From Rs1 sp034111875 (GTDB taxonomy: Bacteria; Pseudomonadota; Gammaproteobacteria; Pseudomonadales; Balneatricaceae), in NCBI GenBank assembly GCA_034111875.1, contig JAWUWK010000093.1, positions 1-52,877 on the forward strand: a DNA stretch of 52,877 nucleotides, read 5' to 3'. Within the stretch, counting starts at the first letter, position 1, and each line of letters opens with the position of its first letter. The notes under the pieces are model-generated. The model made no database searches. It was not told where the DNA came from and worked only from the letters and a program-made list of their open reading frames with translations. This document shows positions 8,840-18,600 of this stretch, one piece after another. The position numbers and the translations under genes were made by a program.

Positions 8840-10291
8840 TTATAAGCCAGTGGCTGTGTTTTTATGCCAGTCAGTGGCTTGTTGGAACATGTGAGCGACA
8901 TTCAACAGGCGCTCTTCGGCAAAATAATTGCCTATGATTTGTAAGCCGATTGGGAGGTCATCGACTTGGCCGCAGGGGATTGACATGCCTGGCAGACCGG
9001 CTAAATTAAGTGATAAAGTGTAAATGTCTTCCATGTACATGTCGATTGGGTCTGAGGTTTTTGAGCCTATGGCAAATGCAGGTTGAGGGGTGGTTGGGCT
9101 CATTATGACGTCGACAACCTTGAGCGCGTTGACAAAATCTTGCTGAATTAAGCGGCGGATTTGCTGCGCTTTTTTGTAGTAAGCATCATAAAAGCCTTCG
9201 GAAAGTGCGTAAGTACCGATCAGAATTCTACGTTTGACTTCTGGGCCGCAACCCTCGCCTCTCGTTCGCTTGTAAAGGTCTTCTATGTTTTTAGGATCTT
9301 TGCAGCGGTGGCCAAACTTGACGCCATCGAAACGGGAGAGGTTCGAAGAGGCTTCGGCGGGCGCTATAATGTAATACGCGGGAATAGACAGTGCTGTATT
9401 CGGCAAGCTGATTTCTTTTAATTCAGCGCCTAGTGCTTGATATTCTTTGAGTGCCGCTTGTATTTTCTCGGCAATTTTGGGATTGAGCCCAGTGCTGAAA
9501 AACTCTTTAGGTAGACCAATTTTTAAACCGGCTAATGGTAGGTTTAAACTAGCGCTAAAGTCCGCGCATTCTCTGCTCGAGCTAGTACTGTCTTTGGGAT
9601 CAAATCCGGCCATAACATTGAGCATTAGCGCCGCATCTTCTGCTGTTTTGGCAATCGGGCCCGCTTGATCTAATGAGGAGGCAAAGGCAATCATCCCAAA
9701 GCGCGATACTCTGCCATAGGTTGGCTTGATGCCGCTAAGATTAGTTAGAGCGCAAGGCTGGCGAATAGAGCCGCCAGTGTCTGTGCCTGTTGCTCCAGCA
9801 GCCAGTTGAGCAGCGACAGCCGCCGCTGAGCCTCCTGAAGAGCCACCAGGGACTAAGTTTTCACCCCAGGGGTTCGTTACAGCGCCATAATAGCTGTTTT
9901 CATTTGATGAGCCCATAGCAAACTCATCCATGTTGGTTTTGCCTAAGCTCACGCTGTTTATAGCATTGAATTTTTCAATTATAGTCGCGTCATAGGGCGC
10001 AATGAAGTTGTCTAGCATTTTTGAACCGGCGCTAGTTCGAACACCCTTAGTACAAAAAATATCTTTATGTGCAATAGGGACCCCAGTCATAGGCGCTGCT
10101 TTTCCCGATGCTATTATGGAGTCTGCGGCTTTTGCCTGTTGCATAGCTTGGGTTTCGGTAACCGTGATATAGCTGTTGTACTTTGAATCTTGCTGGGCAA
10201 TTTTGTCTAAGTAGGCGCGCGTGATTTCTACACTGCTAAACTCGCCTTGTTTCAGTCCCTGGGACAGTTGGGCGATGGTTTTAGTAAACAT
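8840..10291 (-). CDS. gatA: Asp-tRNA(Asn)/Glu-tRNA(Gln) amidotransferase subunit A
   Basis: GatA is the glutaminase subunit, releasing ammonia that is channelled to GatB. It is an amidase-signature enzyme: the Ser-Ser-Lys triad reads as K76 (PIAHKD), S151 (PGGSSGGS) and S175 (DTGGSIRQP). At 483 residues it is of standard length. It sits between gatC and gatB with short gaps (20 and 10 bases), consistent with translation of a stoichiometric complex from one message. Confidence 0.96.
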   Translation of the reverse strand: MFTKTIAQLSQGLKQGEFSSVEITRAYLDKIAQQDSKYNSYITVTETQAMQQAKAADSIIASGKAAPMTGVPIAHKDIFCTKGVRTSAGSKMLDNFIAPYDATIIEKFNAINSVSLGKTNMDEFAMGSSNENSYYGAVTNPWGENLVPGGSSGGSAAAVAAQLAAGATGTDTGGSIRQPCALTNLSGIKPTYGRVSRFGMIAFASSLDQAGPIAKTAEDAALMLNVMAGFDPKDSTSSSRECADFSASLNLPLAGLKIGLPKEFFSTGLNPKIAEKIQAALKEYQALGAELKEISLPNTALSIPAYYIIAPAEASSNLSRFDGVKFGHRCKDPKNIEDLYKRTRGEGCGPEVKRRILIGTYALSEGFYDAYYKKAQQIRRLIQQDFVNALKVVDVIMSPTTPQPAFAIGSKTSDPIDMYMEDIYTLSLNLAGLPGMSIPCGQVDDLPIGLQIIGNYFAEERLLNVAHMFQQATDWHKNTATGL

Positions 10292-10311
10292 TTTAAGAAT
10301 CCTGTGGGCGA

Positions 10312-10599
10312 TTAATCAATAACTTTGGGCACTAAAAATAGACCGTCTTCTACTGCTGGGGCAACACTTTGTAGAAGCTCGCGTTGGTTTGTCTCTGTTA
10401 CGCTATCTGTTCTGAGTCTTTGTACGGAATCTAAAGGGTGAGAAAGTGGTTCAACATTAGTCGTGTCGACCGCTTGCATTTGATCGACAAGATCCAGAAT
10501 GCTGTTTAAATTTTCTAAGTATTGGTGGGAGTCTTTTGGATCTATATTGACTCTTGCTAGGTGGGCGATTTTGTCCACATCTGATATGTCTAGTGCCAT
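10312..10599 (-). CDS. gatC: Asp-tRNA(Asn)/Glu-tRNA(Gln) amidotransferase subunit C
   Basis: This small subunit stabilises the GatA-GatB interface. The 95-residue form starting at 10599 (MALDISDVDKIAHLARV) matches the family N-terminus and is preceded by AAAGAG at about nine bases. An in-frame ATG at 10617 has no ribosome-binding site. The C-terminal NVEPLSHPLD...R-x-D followed by VPKVID is typical of the family. It is the first gene of the gatCAB operon and diverges from mreB across about 240 bases, which should contain both promoters. Confidence 0.93.
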   Translation of the reverse strand: MALDISDVDKIAHLARVNIDPKDSHQYLENLNSILDLVDQMQAVDTTNVEPLSHPLDSVQRLRTDSVTETNQRELLQSVAPAVEDGLFLVPKVID

Positions 10600-10840
10600 G
10601 GTTTTAGTCTCTTTCATTGTGCTTGAAAACAGCCGCTTACAAATTGAGTTAGCAGATAGTTTAGGGCTATGCCAGGGTCTTAAATGCCACTCAAGTTAGG
10701 CTGGGTAAATAAAAGACTAAATTTACCAAAGAAATGCACAATACTCTAATTGTTTCTTGCTCTAATTGCGTTGCGTTGTTAAAGTTGGATGTTTTTAAAA
10801 TTCGATGCATTCGCCTTTATTTTCGGGGTTCCAAATTACG

Positions 10841-11878
10841 ATGTTCAAGAAAATTCGAGGCCTTTTTTCTAGTGATTTATCGATCGATCTAGGCACGGCC
10901 AATACGCTAATATTTGTTCGCAATAAAGGAATAGTACTCGACGAGCCATCTGTTGTTGCTATTCGCCAAAATGGAAATCAAAAAACAGTTGCCGCCGTGG
11001 GGGCAGATGCTAAACGTATGCTTGGGCGCACTCCGGGAAATATAACGGCTATACGACCGATGAAAGACGGTGTGATTGCCGACTTTCATGTGACAGAAAA
11101 AATGCTGCAATATTTCATCAGTAAAGTGCATGACAATACAATTTTTACACCTAGCCCGAGAGTGCTCGTGTGTGTGCCTTGTAAATCGACGCAGGTTGAA
11201 CGTCGCGCAATAAAAGAATCTGCGATGGGTGCCGGCGCTCGCCAGGTGCATTTGATTGAGGAGCCTATGGCCGCCGCAATAGGTGCAGGCTTACCCGTAG
11301 AAGAACCTAATGGTTCCATGGTTGTTGATATTGGCGGTGGTACCACAGAAATAGCTGTTATCTCCCTCAATGGTATTGTATACGCTGATTCTGTTCGGGT
11401 CGGCGGCGATAGATTCGATGAGGCAATTGTTACTTATGTGCGACGTAACTATGGCAGTTTAATTGGGGATGCGACAGCTGAACGAATTAAACAAGAAATT
11501 GGTACTGCATATCAAGGCAGTGACGTGCTTGAGATTGATGTGAGAGGACGTAACTTAGCTGAGGGGATTCCCCGTAGTTTTACGCTTAATTCCCACGAAA
11601 TACTTGAAGCCTTGCAAGAGCCTTTATCGGCAATAGTGCAAGCCGTTAAAAGTGCCTTAGAACAGTGCCCTCCAGAGCTTGCCTCAGATATTGCAGAGAG
11701 AGGGATAGTGCTTACAGGTGGTGGTTCTATGTTGCGTAATATTGATAACTTAATAAGTGAAGAGACAGGTTTACCCGTTATTCTCGCCGAAGATCCTTTA
11801 ACTTGTGTTGCCCGGGGTGGTGGGCGCGCCTTAGAGCTTATTGATAAGCAGGCATTTGAACTCCTTTCCTACGACTGA
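10841..11878 (+). CDS. mreB: Rod-shape actin homologue MreB
   Basis: MreB is a cytoplasmic, membrane-associated actin-like filament that steers lateral cell-wall synthesis. The start at 10841 (MFKKIRGLFSSDLSIDLG) restores the amphipathic membrane-binding N-terminus; a frame opening 36 bases earlier adds unrelated residues. The ATP-binding motifs are intact: phosphate-1 DLGTANT (16-22), phosphate-2 VVDIGGGTTEIAV and the adenosine motif VLTGGGSMLRN. At 345 residues the length is standard. It leads a plus-strand run mreB-mreC-mreD-maf-rng-yhdP. A gap of about 100 bases separates it from mreC, which allows differential expression. Confidence 0.96.
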   Translation: MFKKIRGLFSSDLSIDLGTANTLIFVRNKGIVLDEPSVVAIRQNGNQKTVAAVGADAKRMLGRTPGNITAIRPMKDGVIADFHVTEKMLQYFISKVHDNTIFTPSPRVLVCVPCKSTQVERRAIKESAMGAGARQVHLIEEPMAAAIGAGLPVEEPNGSMVVDIGGGTTEIAVISLNGIVYADSVRVGGDRFDEAIVTYVRRNYGSLIGDATAERIKQEIGTAYQGSDVLEIDVRGRNLAEGIPRSFTLNSHEILEALQEPLSAIVQAVKSALEQCPPELASDIAERGIVLTGGGSMLRNIDNLISEETGLPVILAEDPLTCVARGGGRALELIDKQAFELLSYD

Positions 11879-11976
11879 TCTATGCTTAATTGTTGTATTA
11901 TAAGGTGTTATCTGTGTCCACAGCGTTTATATTTTTAATCAACATTCACTTATCCCTCTTCTCGAAAGGGGATTAA

Positions 11977-12894
11977 ATGAAACCTATCTTTAGAGGCGGC
12001 TTACCCCGCCTCAGTTTCTTTTTACTGCTACTTATCGCTATTGGTTTGTTGATCACTGATTTGCAGGGTGGTTCCGCACGTTCTGTGCGCTCAGCCGTCT
12101 CGGTGGTGTTGACACCCTTACAGTGGCTGGTAGACATTCCCTCCAAAATAGCCGATAAAATATCAGTGGTGTTAGTCGAGCGTTCAGCTTTAATTAAAGA
12201 CAATAATCAATTGAGATCCAGCTCGATAGTGCTGGAACGAAAAGTACAGCAAATGATGGTGTTGCGGGCTGAGAATATTCGCTTGCGTGAGCTCTTAAAT
12301 GCCAGTGCATGGGTAGATGATAAGGTATTATTAACGGAATTAATTGGGGTGAATCCGGATCCTTTTCAGCATCAAGTGATCCTCGATAAAGGCAGTGAAG
12401 ATGGTGTCTTTATTGGTCAACCGGTCTTAGATGCAGGAGGCGTAATGGGGCAAGTAGTCGAAGTGTCGCTCTATACTAACAGGACTATGCTAGTGACCGA
12501 TGGTCGGCATGCACTGCCGATTGAAGTCGTGCGCAATGGAATGCGTGCGATTGCACTAGGTAAAGGTATTCACGATGAATTGGATATAACCCATGTGCCT
12601 GATAACGCTGATATTCGCGAAGGCGATGTGTTAGTGACTTCTGCTTTAGGTGGCCGTTTCCCCTATGGCTACCCCTTGGCAAAAGTTATCTCGGTTGAGC
12701 GTGACCCCGGTCGTAAATTCATGATTGTTACAGCGAAACCTCTGGCGAAATTAAATAACAGCCGCTATGTTCTTATGGTGGGAACTGTTCCTGAAATTGA
12801 AATACTGCAAAATAACCAGACTGTGATTGGTAGCGAGATCAATATAGAAATACCTCCTGTAGGGTTGTCTAATACTACCGCAGATAGCCAGTGA
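11977..12894 (+). CDS. mreC: Rod-shape-determining protein MreC
   Basis: MreC is a bitopic inner-membrane protein whose periplasmic part activates the elongasome. It has a short basic cytoplasmic N-terminus, a membrane helix at about 11-28, a coiled coil at about 68-105 (E-N-I-R-L-R-E-L-L) and a beta-rich periplasmic domain with the family block VMGQVVEVSLYTNRTMLVTD. An AAAGGGG-type ribosome-binding site precedes the ATG. At 305 residues the length is normal. The C-terminal tail after about 280 is low-complexity and variable, as in relatives. Confidence 0.93.
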   Translation: MKPIFRGGLPRLSFFLLLLIAIGLLITDLQGGSARSVRSAVSVVLTPLQWLVDIPSKIADKISVVLVERSALIKDNNQLRSSSIVLERKVQQMMVLRAENIRLRELLNASAWVDDKVLLTELIGVNPDPFQHQVILDKGSEDGVFIGQPVLDAGGVMGQVVEVSLYTNRTMLVTDGRHALPIEVVRNGMRAIALGKGIHDELDITHVPDNADIREGDVLVTSALGGRFPYGYPLAKVISVERDPGRKFMIVTAKPLAKLNNSRYVLMVGTVPEIEILQNNQTVIGSEINIEIPPVGLSNTTADSQ

Positions 12895-12907
12895 GTACTT
12901 TTTTCTT

Positions 12908-13396
12908 ATGAGTCAGCATAGCCCTGGCGGGTTGTTAATCATTTTAGGAACATTTATTGTGGCCTTAATGTTATCGCAAATTCCTCTGCCAACCATTATG
13001 GAGTGGTGGCGGCCTGAATTTGTCGCTTTATTTGTCATTTATTGGATCATGGCCTTACCACAGCGCTTTGGTGTGGGCTCAGCCTGGTTAATTGGCTTGA
13101 TGTTAGACGTGCTTAAAGGCTCAGTTCTAGGTATTAATGCTATTGCGTTAACTATTATTGCCTATTGTACTTTGTTGATGCATAAGCGAATGCGTATGTA
13201 TCCTCCGTTGCAACAGGCTGTCGTAGTGTTTTTATTGATATTGCTAAACCAATTTATTTTCTATTGGTTTCAGGCTATAGCAGGTACTACAGGAGGCAGT
13301 TTTGAGTTTTTGATTCCCGCTGTTGTCAGTGCCATTTTCTGGCCATGGGTGTTTGTTTTACTGCGCAGTATGCGGCGCACGTTTAAAATTTCATGA
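12908..13396 (+). CDS. mreD: Rod-shape-determining protein MreD
   Basis: A 162-residue polytopic inner-membrane protein with about five hydrophobic helices, in the usual position 13 bases after mreC. The segment W-R-P-E-F-V-A-L-F-V-I-Y-W followed by G-x-x-x-D-V-L-K-G-S-V-L-G is the MreD hallmark. It partners with MreC in the elongasome. It is followed after 12 bases by maf, so translation is probably coupled across the operon. Confidence 0.92.
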   Translation: MSQHSPGGLLIILGTFIVALMLSQIPLPTIMEWWRPEFVALFVIYWIMALPQRFGVGSAWLIGLMLDVLKGSVLGINAIALTIIAYCTLLMHKRMRMYPPLQQAVVVFLLILLNQFIFYWFQAIAGTTGGSFEFLIPAVVSAIFWPWVFVLLRSMRRTFKIS

Positions 13397-13408
13397 GGGC
13401 CTCAAACA

Positions 13409-13999
13409 ATGTCTAATTTAATTTTAGCTTCAGCATCACCGAGAAGGAAACAAATTCTAACAGATCTTGGTGTTGCGTTTGATATTTGCAGTGCCGATAT
13501 TGATGAGTCATTATTACCTTTAGAGTCAGGCGCCGATTATGTTAGCAGGCTGGCTCTGGAAAAATGCCAAAAAGTATTCCAATTATCTGATGGCGCTATG
13601 GCGGTGTTAGGTTCTGATACGAGTGTTGTGATTGGCGGTAAAATATTAGGCAAACCTGAATCAGAACGGCAGGCGATTGAAATGTTAATGTCACTTTCTG
13701 GGCAGTGGCATGAGGTAGTAACCGGTGTAGCGATAGTGGATCGAGATAAAATTAAGCAAGTTCTGGTGAGCTCAGCCGTTGAATTCTGTGAATTAGAGCC
13801 ACAAATGTGCAGTGCCTATTGGCGCACAGGTGAGCCTCAAGACAAAGCTGGAAGTTATGCTGTGCAAGGTAAAGGCGCCCGCTTTGTAAAACAGATTCGT
13901 GGTAGCTATTCGGCTATAGTCGGATTACCCGTGGTTGAAACCGCCGGCTTATTAGATCAGTTTGGCATACCCTATTGGACGTTTAAAGACAAGCTATAG
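13409..13999 (+). CDS. maf: Maf/YhdE nucleoside triphosphate pyrophosphatase
   Basis: Maf-family enzymes hydrolyse non-canonical or pyrimidine NTPs to NMP and pyrophosphate, and have been linked to septum control. The N-terminal substrate/metal loop SASPRRKQIL, the VLGSDTSVVIGGKILGKP block and the later EPQDKAGSYAVQGKGARFV loop are all present. Position next to mreD matches the YhdE subgroup, reported to act on dTTP and UTP. At 196 residues it is full length. Confidence 0.92.
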   Translation: MSNLILASASPRRKQILTDLGVAFDICSADIDESLLPLESGADYVSRLALEKCQKVFQLSDGAMAVLGSDTSVVIGGKILGKPESERQAIEMLMSLSGQWHEVVTGVAIVDRDKIKQVLVSSAVEFCELEPQMCSAYWRTGEPQDKAGSYAVQGKGARFVKQIRGSYSAIVGLPVVETAGLLDQFGIPYWTFKDKL

Positions 14000-14078
14000 T
14001 ACTCAAGTGCCAACATAGTGATAATTTCAAGTGAGTTTAGACTTGTCCAAGTTGATAAATATTTATAAGGAAGCGAGA

Positions 14079-15557
14079 GTGGCAACGACGATTGGTGAAG
14101 AAATACTGATTAATTTTACTCCGATGGAAACCCGTGTAGCTATTATAGAAAACGGAATGCCTCAAGAAATTTATGTTGAGAGGACGAGTAAGCGGGGTAT
14201 TGTAGGTAATATATATAAAGGTAAAGTTGTCAGAGTTTTACCCGGCATGCAAGCGGCTTTTGTTGAAATAGGTTTAGAAAAAGCGGCTTTTATTCATGTC
14301 GATGAAGTTATCTGTAAAGACAATACTATCGAGGACAAAAATAGGCAGTCAATTGCTTATTTGCTCAAAGAAGGGCAGTCCCTGTTAGTGCAAGTAACCA
14401 AAGATCCTATGGGGACTAAAGGCGCGAGATTAACCACCCATATATCTATTCCCTCTCGCTACCTTGTGTATATGCACAACAGTACTCACGTCGGAATATC
14501 GCAACGTATTGAGAATCCTTTAGAGCGGCAGAGGTTGCGTACCACTTTAACCAATACCTTAGCAGAAGATGATTTCCAACATGGTGGTTATATACTGCGC
14601 ACTGTCGCAGAAGGTGCCAGTGAAGTTGAGCTCAAGTCTGATATACGCTTTTTAAAGCGTCTGTGGAAAAGCATCGAGAAAGATATTAAACAAGCTGTTA
14701 CCCCCAGCGTTGTTTACGAGGACATGCCGCTTAATATGCGGGCACTCAGAGACATGGCGCATATAGGGATTGAACGTATTCGAATTGATTCTAGGGAGAC
14801 CTTTAATAAAGCTGAAGATTTCACACGCGCTTTAGTGCCTGAATTAATCGATAAACTCGAATATTATCCCGGTGAAAGACCTATATTTGACTTATACAAT
14901 GTCGAAGAGGAAATGCAGCGTGCTCTGGGTCGAAAAATAGATCTTAAGTCAGGCGGTTATTTAATTATAGACCAAACTGAAGCGATGACTACTGTGGATG
15001 TTAATACAGGAGGTTTTGTTGGCCATCGCAACTTAGAAGAGACTATTTTTAAGACCAACTTAGAAGCCGCAACGTCAATAGGTAGACAGTTAAGATTACG
15101 TAACTTGGGCGGTATTATCATCATAGATTTTATCGATATGGAATCTCAAGATCATCAACGACAAGTTTTAAGAGCACTAGAGAGAGTGTTAGAGAAAGAT
15201 CATGCGAAGTGCAAAGTGACCGGGGTTTCCCAATTAGGGTTGGTTGAAATGACGCGTAAAAGAACCCGAGAGAGCTTAGAGCACATATTATGTGAAGCCT
15301 GTTCGCAGTGTGCAAGCAGAGGATTCGTCAAAACCCCTGAAACGGTATGTTATGAAATTTTTCGTGAAATTTTACGTCAGCATAGAGCCTATGATACGGA
15401 TTCGTATTTAGTACTCGCCTCTTCTACTGTGGTGGAATATGTCACCGAAGAGGCGTCAAATCACTTGGCAGAATTGGGGTCTTTTATCAATAAACCCATT
15501 CAATTTAAAATCGATAGTCACTATGGCCCTGAGCACTTCGATGTAGTGCTGCGCTAA
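14079..15557 (+). CDS. rng: Ribonuclease G
   Basis: RNase G is an endonuclease that matures the 16S rRNA 5' end and some mRNAs. A GTG start at 14079 is chosen because AAGGAAG lies five bases before it and the protein then opens as VATTIGEEILINFTPMETRVA, as in known RNase G. An earlier GTG at 14031 has no ribosome-binding site. The result is 492 residues, close to E. coli (489). The S1 domain (SKRGIVGNIYKGKVVRVLPG), the DNase-I-like catalytic region with VDVNTGG and the downstream I-I-I-D-F-I-D-M, and the zinc-link cysteines (C405, C408, C411) are visible. There is no long RNase E scaffold tail. Confidence 0.94.
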   Translation: MATTIGEEILINFTPMETRVAIIENGMPQEIYVERTSKRGIVGNIYKGKVVRVLPGMQAAFVEIGLEKAAFIHVDEVICKDNTIEDKNRQSIAYLLKEGQSLLVQVTKDPMGTKGARLTTHISIPSRYLVYMHNSTHVGISQRIENPLERQRLRTTLTNTLAEDDFQHGGYILRTVAEGASEVELKSDIRFLKRLWKSIEKDIKQAVTPSVVYEDMPLNMRALRDMAHIGIERIRIDSRETFNKAEDFTRALVPELIDKLEYYPGERPIFDLYNVEEEMQRALGRKIDLKSGGYLIIDQTEAMTTVDVNTGGFVGHRNLEETIFKTNLEAATSIGRQLRLRNLGGIIIIDFIDMESQDHQRQVLRALERVLEKDHAKCKVTGVSQLGLVEMTRKRTRESLEHILCEACSQCASRGFVKTPETVCYEIFREILRQHRAYDTDSYLVLASSTVVEYVTEEASNHLAELGSFINKPIQFKIDSHYGPEHFDVVLR

Positions 15558-15610
15558 GCTTGCACAGCTTTGCATAGATTTGTGTTAAGCTGTCAGTAAG
15601 TAATAGGAAT

Positions 15611-15642
15611 ATTTATGCAGATAAGGCTTGATCTGCATAAAT
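15611..15642. repeat. Perfect 12-bp inverted repeat (stem-loop) between rng and yhdP
   Basis: ATTTATGCAGAT at 15611-15622 is exactly mirrored by ATCTGCATAAAT at 15631-15642 around an eight-base loop. There is no following T-run, so it is not a classical rho-independent terminator. It could be an mRNA stability or processing element, or a protein-binding site. Confidence 0.75.
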
Positions 15643-15667
15643 TTACAATATTTTAACAGGTAAATCA

Positions 15668-18600
15668 ATGATAAAAAAAACAACTATCTGGTTTACTATA
15701 TCCTCAGTCTGTCTGCTCGTTATGATTGCCACTATGTTAATTACGGCACGTCTATTACTGCCGAGTATTAGTGCCTATAACGTTGAAATTTCTGAATACT
15801 TATCTGAAAAATTGAACGCTAAAATTTCTATTGGAAACATTCAACCTCAGTGGGAGCGGGCCTCACCTGAATTGATTTTATCGAATATCCGCATAGTTGA
15901 TCATAACTATGCGGATAGAGTCATCAGTATTTCTAAAATACAGGCTGAATTAGATCTATTACAAAGCATTAAGTCTTTTGCGCCAGTCTTTAGACAACTA
16001 TCTATTGATCAATTTTCGGTCCAAGCGGAACAAGAAGGCAACCGTTGGTTAACGGTTTTCTCCCCTAAAGTAGTTAGTAATTTACCGCGGGAAAACGCGG
16101 TAACCGAAGCCGATAATATTGCATTGAATCGCCTTTTGAAGGTCTTGTCCAAGCAATCATTAGTTAAGTTTACCCAATCCCAATTGATTCTAAAGCCTCA
16201 AGGTAAACCTGTCAGAACTGTTGGCCCTATGTTGTTGTTAATGGAGAATACTAAAGACCAGCACCAACTCTCTGGGAGGGTTGATTTAAAACACTATGGT
16301 GATATTTCATCAGTAAGTTTTGCTATTAAAGCGGAGCAATTATCCGAGCAAATCATACGCACACCTTTCCAGGTTCATGCAAATTTTAAGAATATTTCAG
16401 AGCAGCTAATGGAGCTGAATTTAGTTGATTTAGGCGTAAAGATTAAGCAGATGTCTGTCGATTCCCAAGTATGGGCTACAGTGCACAACGGCGCGGTGTC
16501 AGATGTTGTCGGCACCTTGGCAATTAATACTCTGAAATTCGAAAAAAAGGTTTACCCTCAATTAACCGACTCACACTTAACCTTTGCATATGAACAACAA
16601 CAACACAGACATCTATTGCGCCTGTCTGATATCGATCTGTATGATGGCAAAGCCCGTATAAAAATTCCTCAAGCGACAGCAACTTACTTTCGGGGTGAAA
16701 CCGAGTACCTTGAAAAAGTTGCGATCTCTAAGATTAATTTGACACAATTAACCAAAGAACTTGCAGGGCAGTCAGCGCTCAATGATAAGCTAAAGGACTT
16801 AGTTGATAAGCTTAACTTACAAGGTGAGTTAAATAATTTTGTATTAGAATGGAAAAGCAGCGATTTAAAAGATTTTTTGCTCAAGGCAGATCTAAACAAA
16901 GTGTCGCTGAAAAGTTATAGCGGTGCCCCTGCGCTTTCTGGTGTTAGTGGACTGTTACAAATGTCGCTGTTGTCAGGTCAAATCGATGTTGAGACAACTG
17001 ATTTTTCAATGAGATTTCCAAAGCTATTCCCCAAACCATGGCGTTATAAACAAGCACAAGGTAAAGTGAATTGGCAAGTTGAAACCCTTGCCGGTGAAAA
17101 TGTAAAGTTATTGGTTAAGTCTGATTTAATTTCATTAAAGAAAGATAAAATGGCTATCAATGGCCGTTTTAGTCTGGTTATTCCGTTTGATAAAAAGTTG
17201 CAAACTGAATTGATATTGATGCTTGGTGCTCGCCAGAGTGCGATTAAAAACATACTTGCCTATTTGCCTGAAAACATGATTGGCCAACCTCTATCGAAAT
17301 GGATAAACACTGCAGCGTTAGAAGGTACTGTTGAAGAGGCTGGTTTTGTGCTTCGTACAGGCTTTAGAGACGCCCCGGCGTTAACCTATAGTCCCAGCGT
17401 GCAAATGTACTTTAATTTTGCTAATGCGCAGATTAAGTTTGATCAAAATTGGCCCAATTTCTTTGCACAAGATTTGCATCTATCAGTGACTGATGGCGAT
17501 GTACTTGTCACTTCGCAAAAGGGTGAAATAGCCGGTAATCAAGTAGCCAATTTATTAGTCACTAAAGAGAATCAAACGCCTGAACTTATCGTTGGATCCG
17601 CTGTTACAGGAGATATTGGACGTTTATTTAGTAAGCTTGGGCAAAAGTCTGCGATCAGTTATTTTCCAGCGCAGATTAAGCACTGGCAACTCTCTGGGCG
17701 GCACAGTACAACCTTAAATTTGACGATACCCCTTTCATTAGCGTCTAAACCCCCACGCAAGGCCGTAATAAAGGTGGTCAGTGAACTGAAAAATGCCAAC
17801 CTAAAAGATAATCAGTACCAACTTGCTTTGAGTGATATAAACGGTAAATTAATATTTGACTCACAAACCGGTTTACAAAGTAATGCTATTTCAGCTACCA
17901 GTTTTGGTAACCCGAGTACTTTGAATATAGTGACTGATGTTATTGAAAAGGGGCTAAAAACAAGTATTGCATTGAATAGCAGTATTCAAATAAAAGACTT
18001 AGCCAAGCAGGTCAATAATAGCCAATTAGATAGCGTGAGTGGAAAAGCCAAGTTCAATGCTCGATTAGATATATGCCCGAATCAGCCTTCTTGTAATCAA
18101 TTGGTTGTTAATTCTCAGTTAGAGGGCGTCACTATTGATTTACCTAAGCCGTGGGGAAAGACCAAAGACCAAACTAGAAAGTTGCAACTCGTCTCCAAAA
18201 GTTCAGAAAAATCAACCCTATTGCGCTTTAACTATGCGGATATTGTCAGGGGAATAACTGAATTACCTAAGGCTGAAGATGCCAAGCCATCAACCAGTAT
18301 TGTCTTAGGTGGCGCAAAACCGAGTCTTGCTAAAAATCCCGGGATTTATCTGGCGGGGAGCTTGAAGAATATAAATCTTGATGTTTTAGTGTCATCACTC
18401 TCAGGTCTGTCAGTAAAACAGCCACAAGTCAAAGTTCAAAAATCTGCCCAAAGTCAGCAAAGTGCGATGGATTCTTTAAAGCGAGTAGAGCTAAAGCTGA
18501 ATAATGTCACTTTATTAGGCCGTAAATTGAATAACTCGTGGCTAAGTTTTCAGCAATCCAATACGCAATGGCTCGGAAAATTTAACACCAGCATAGCGAC

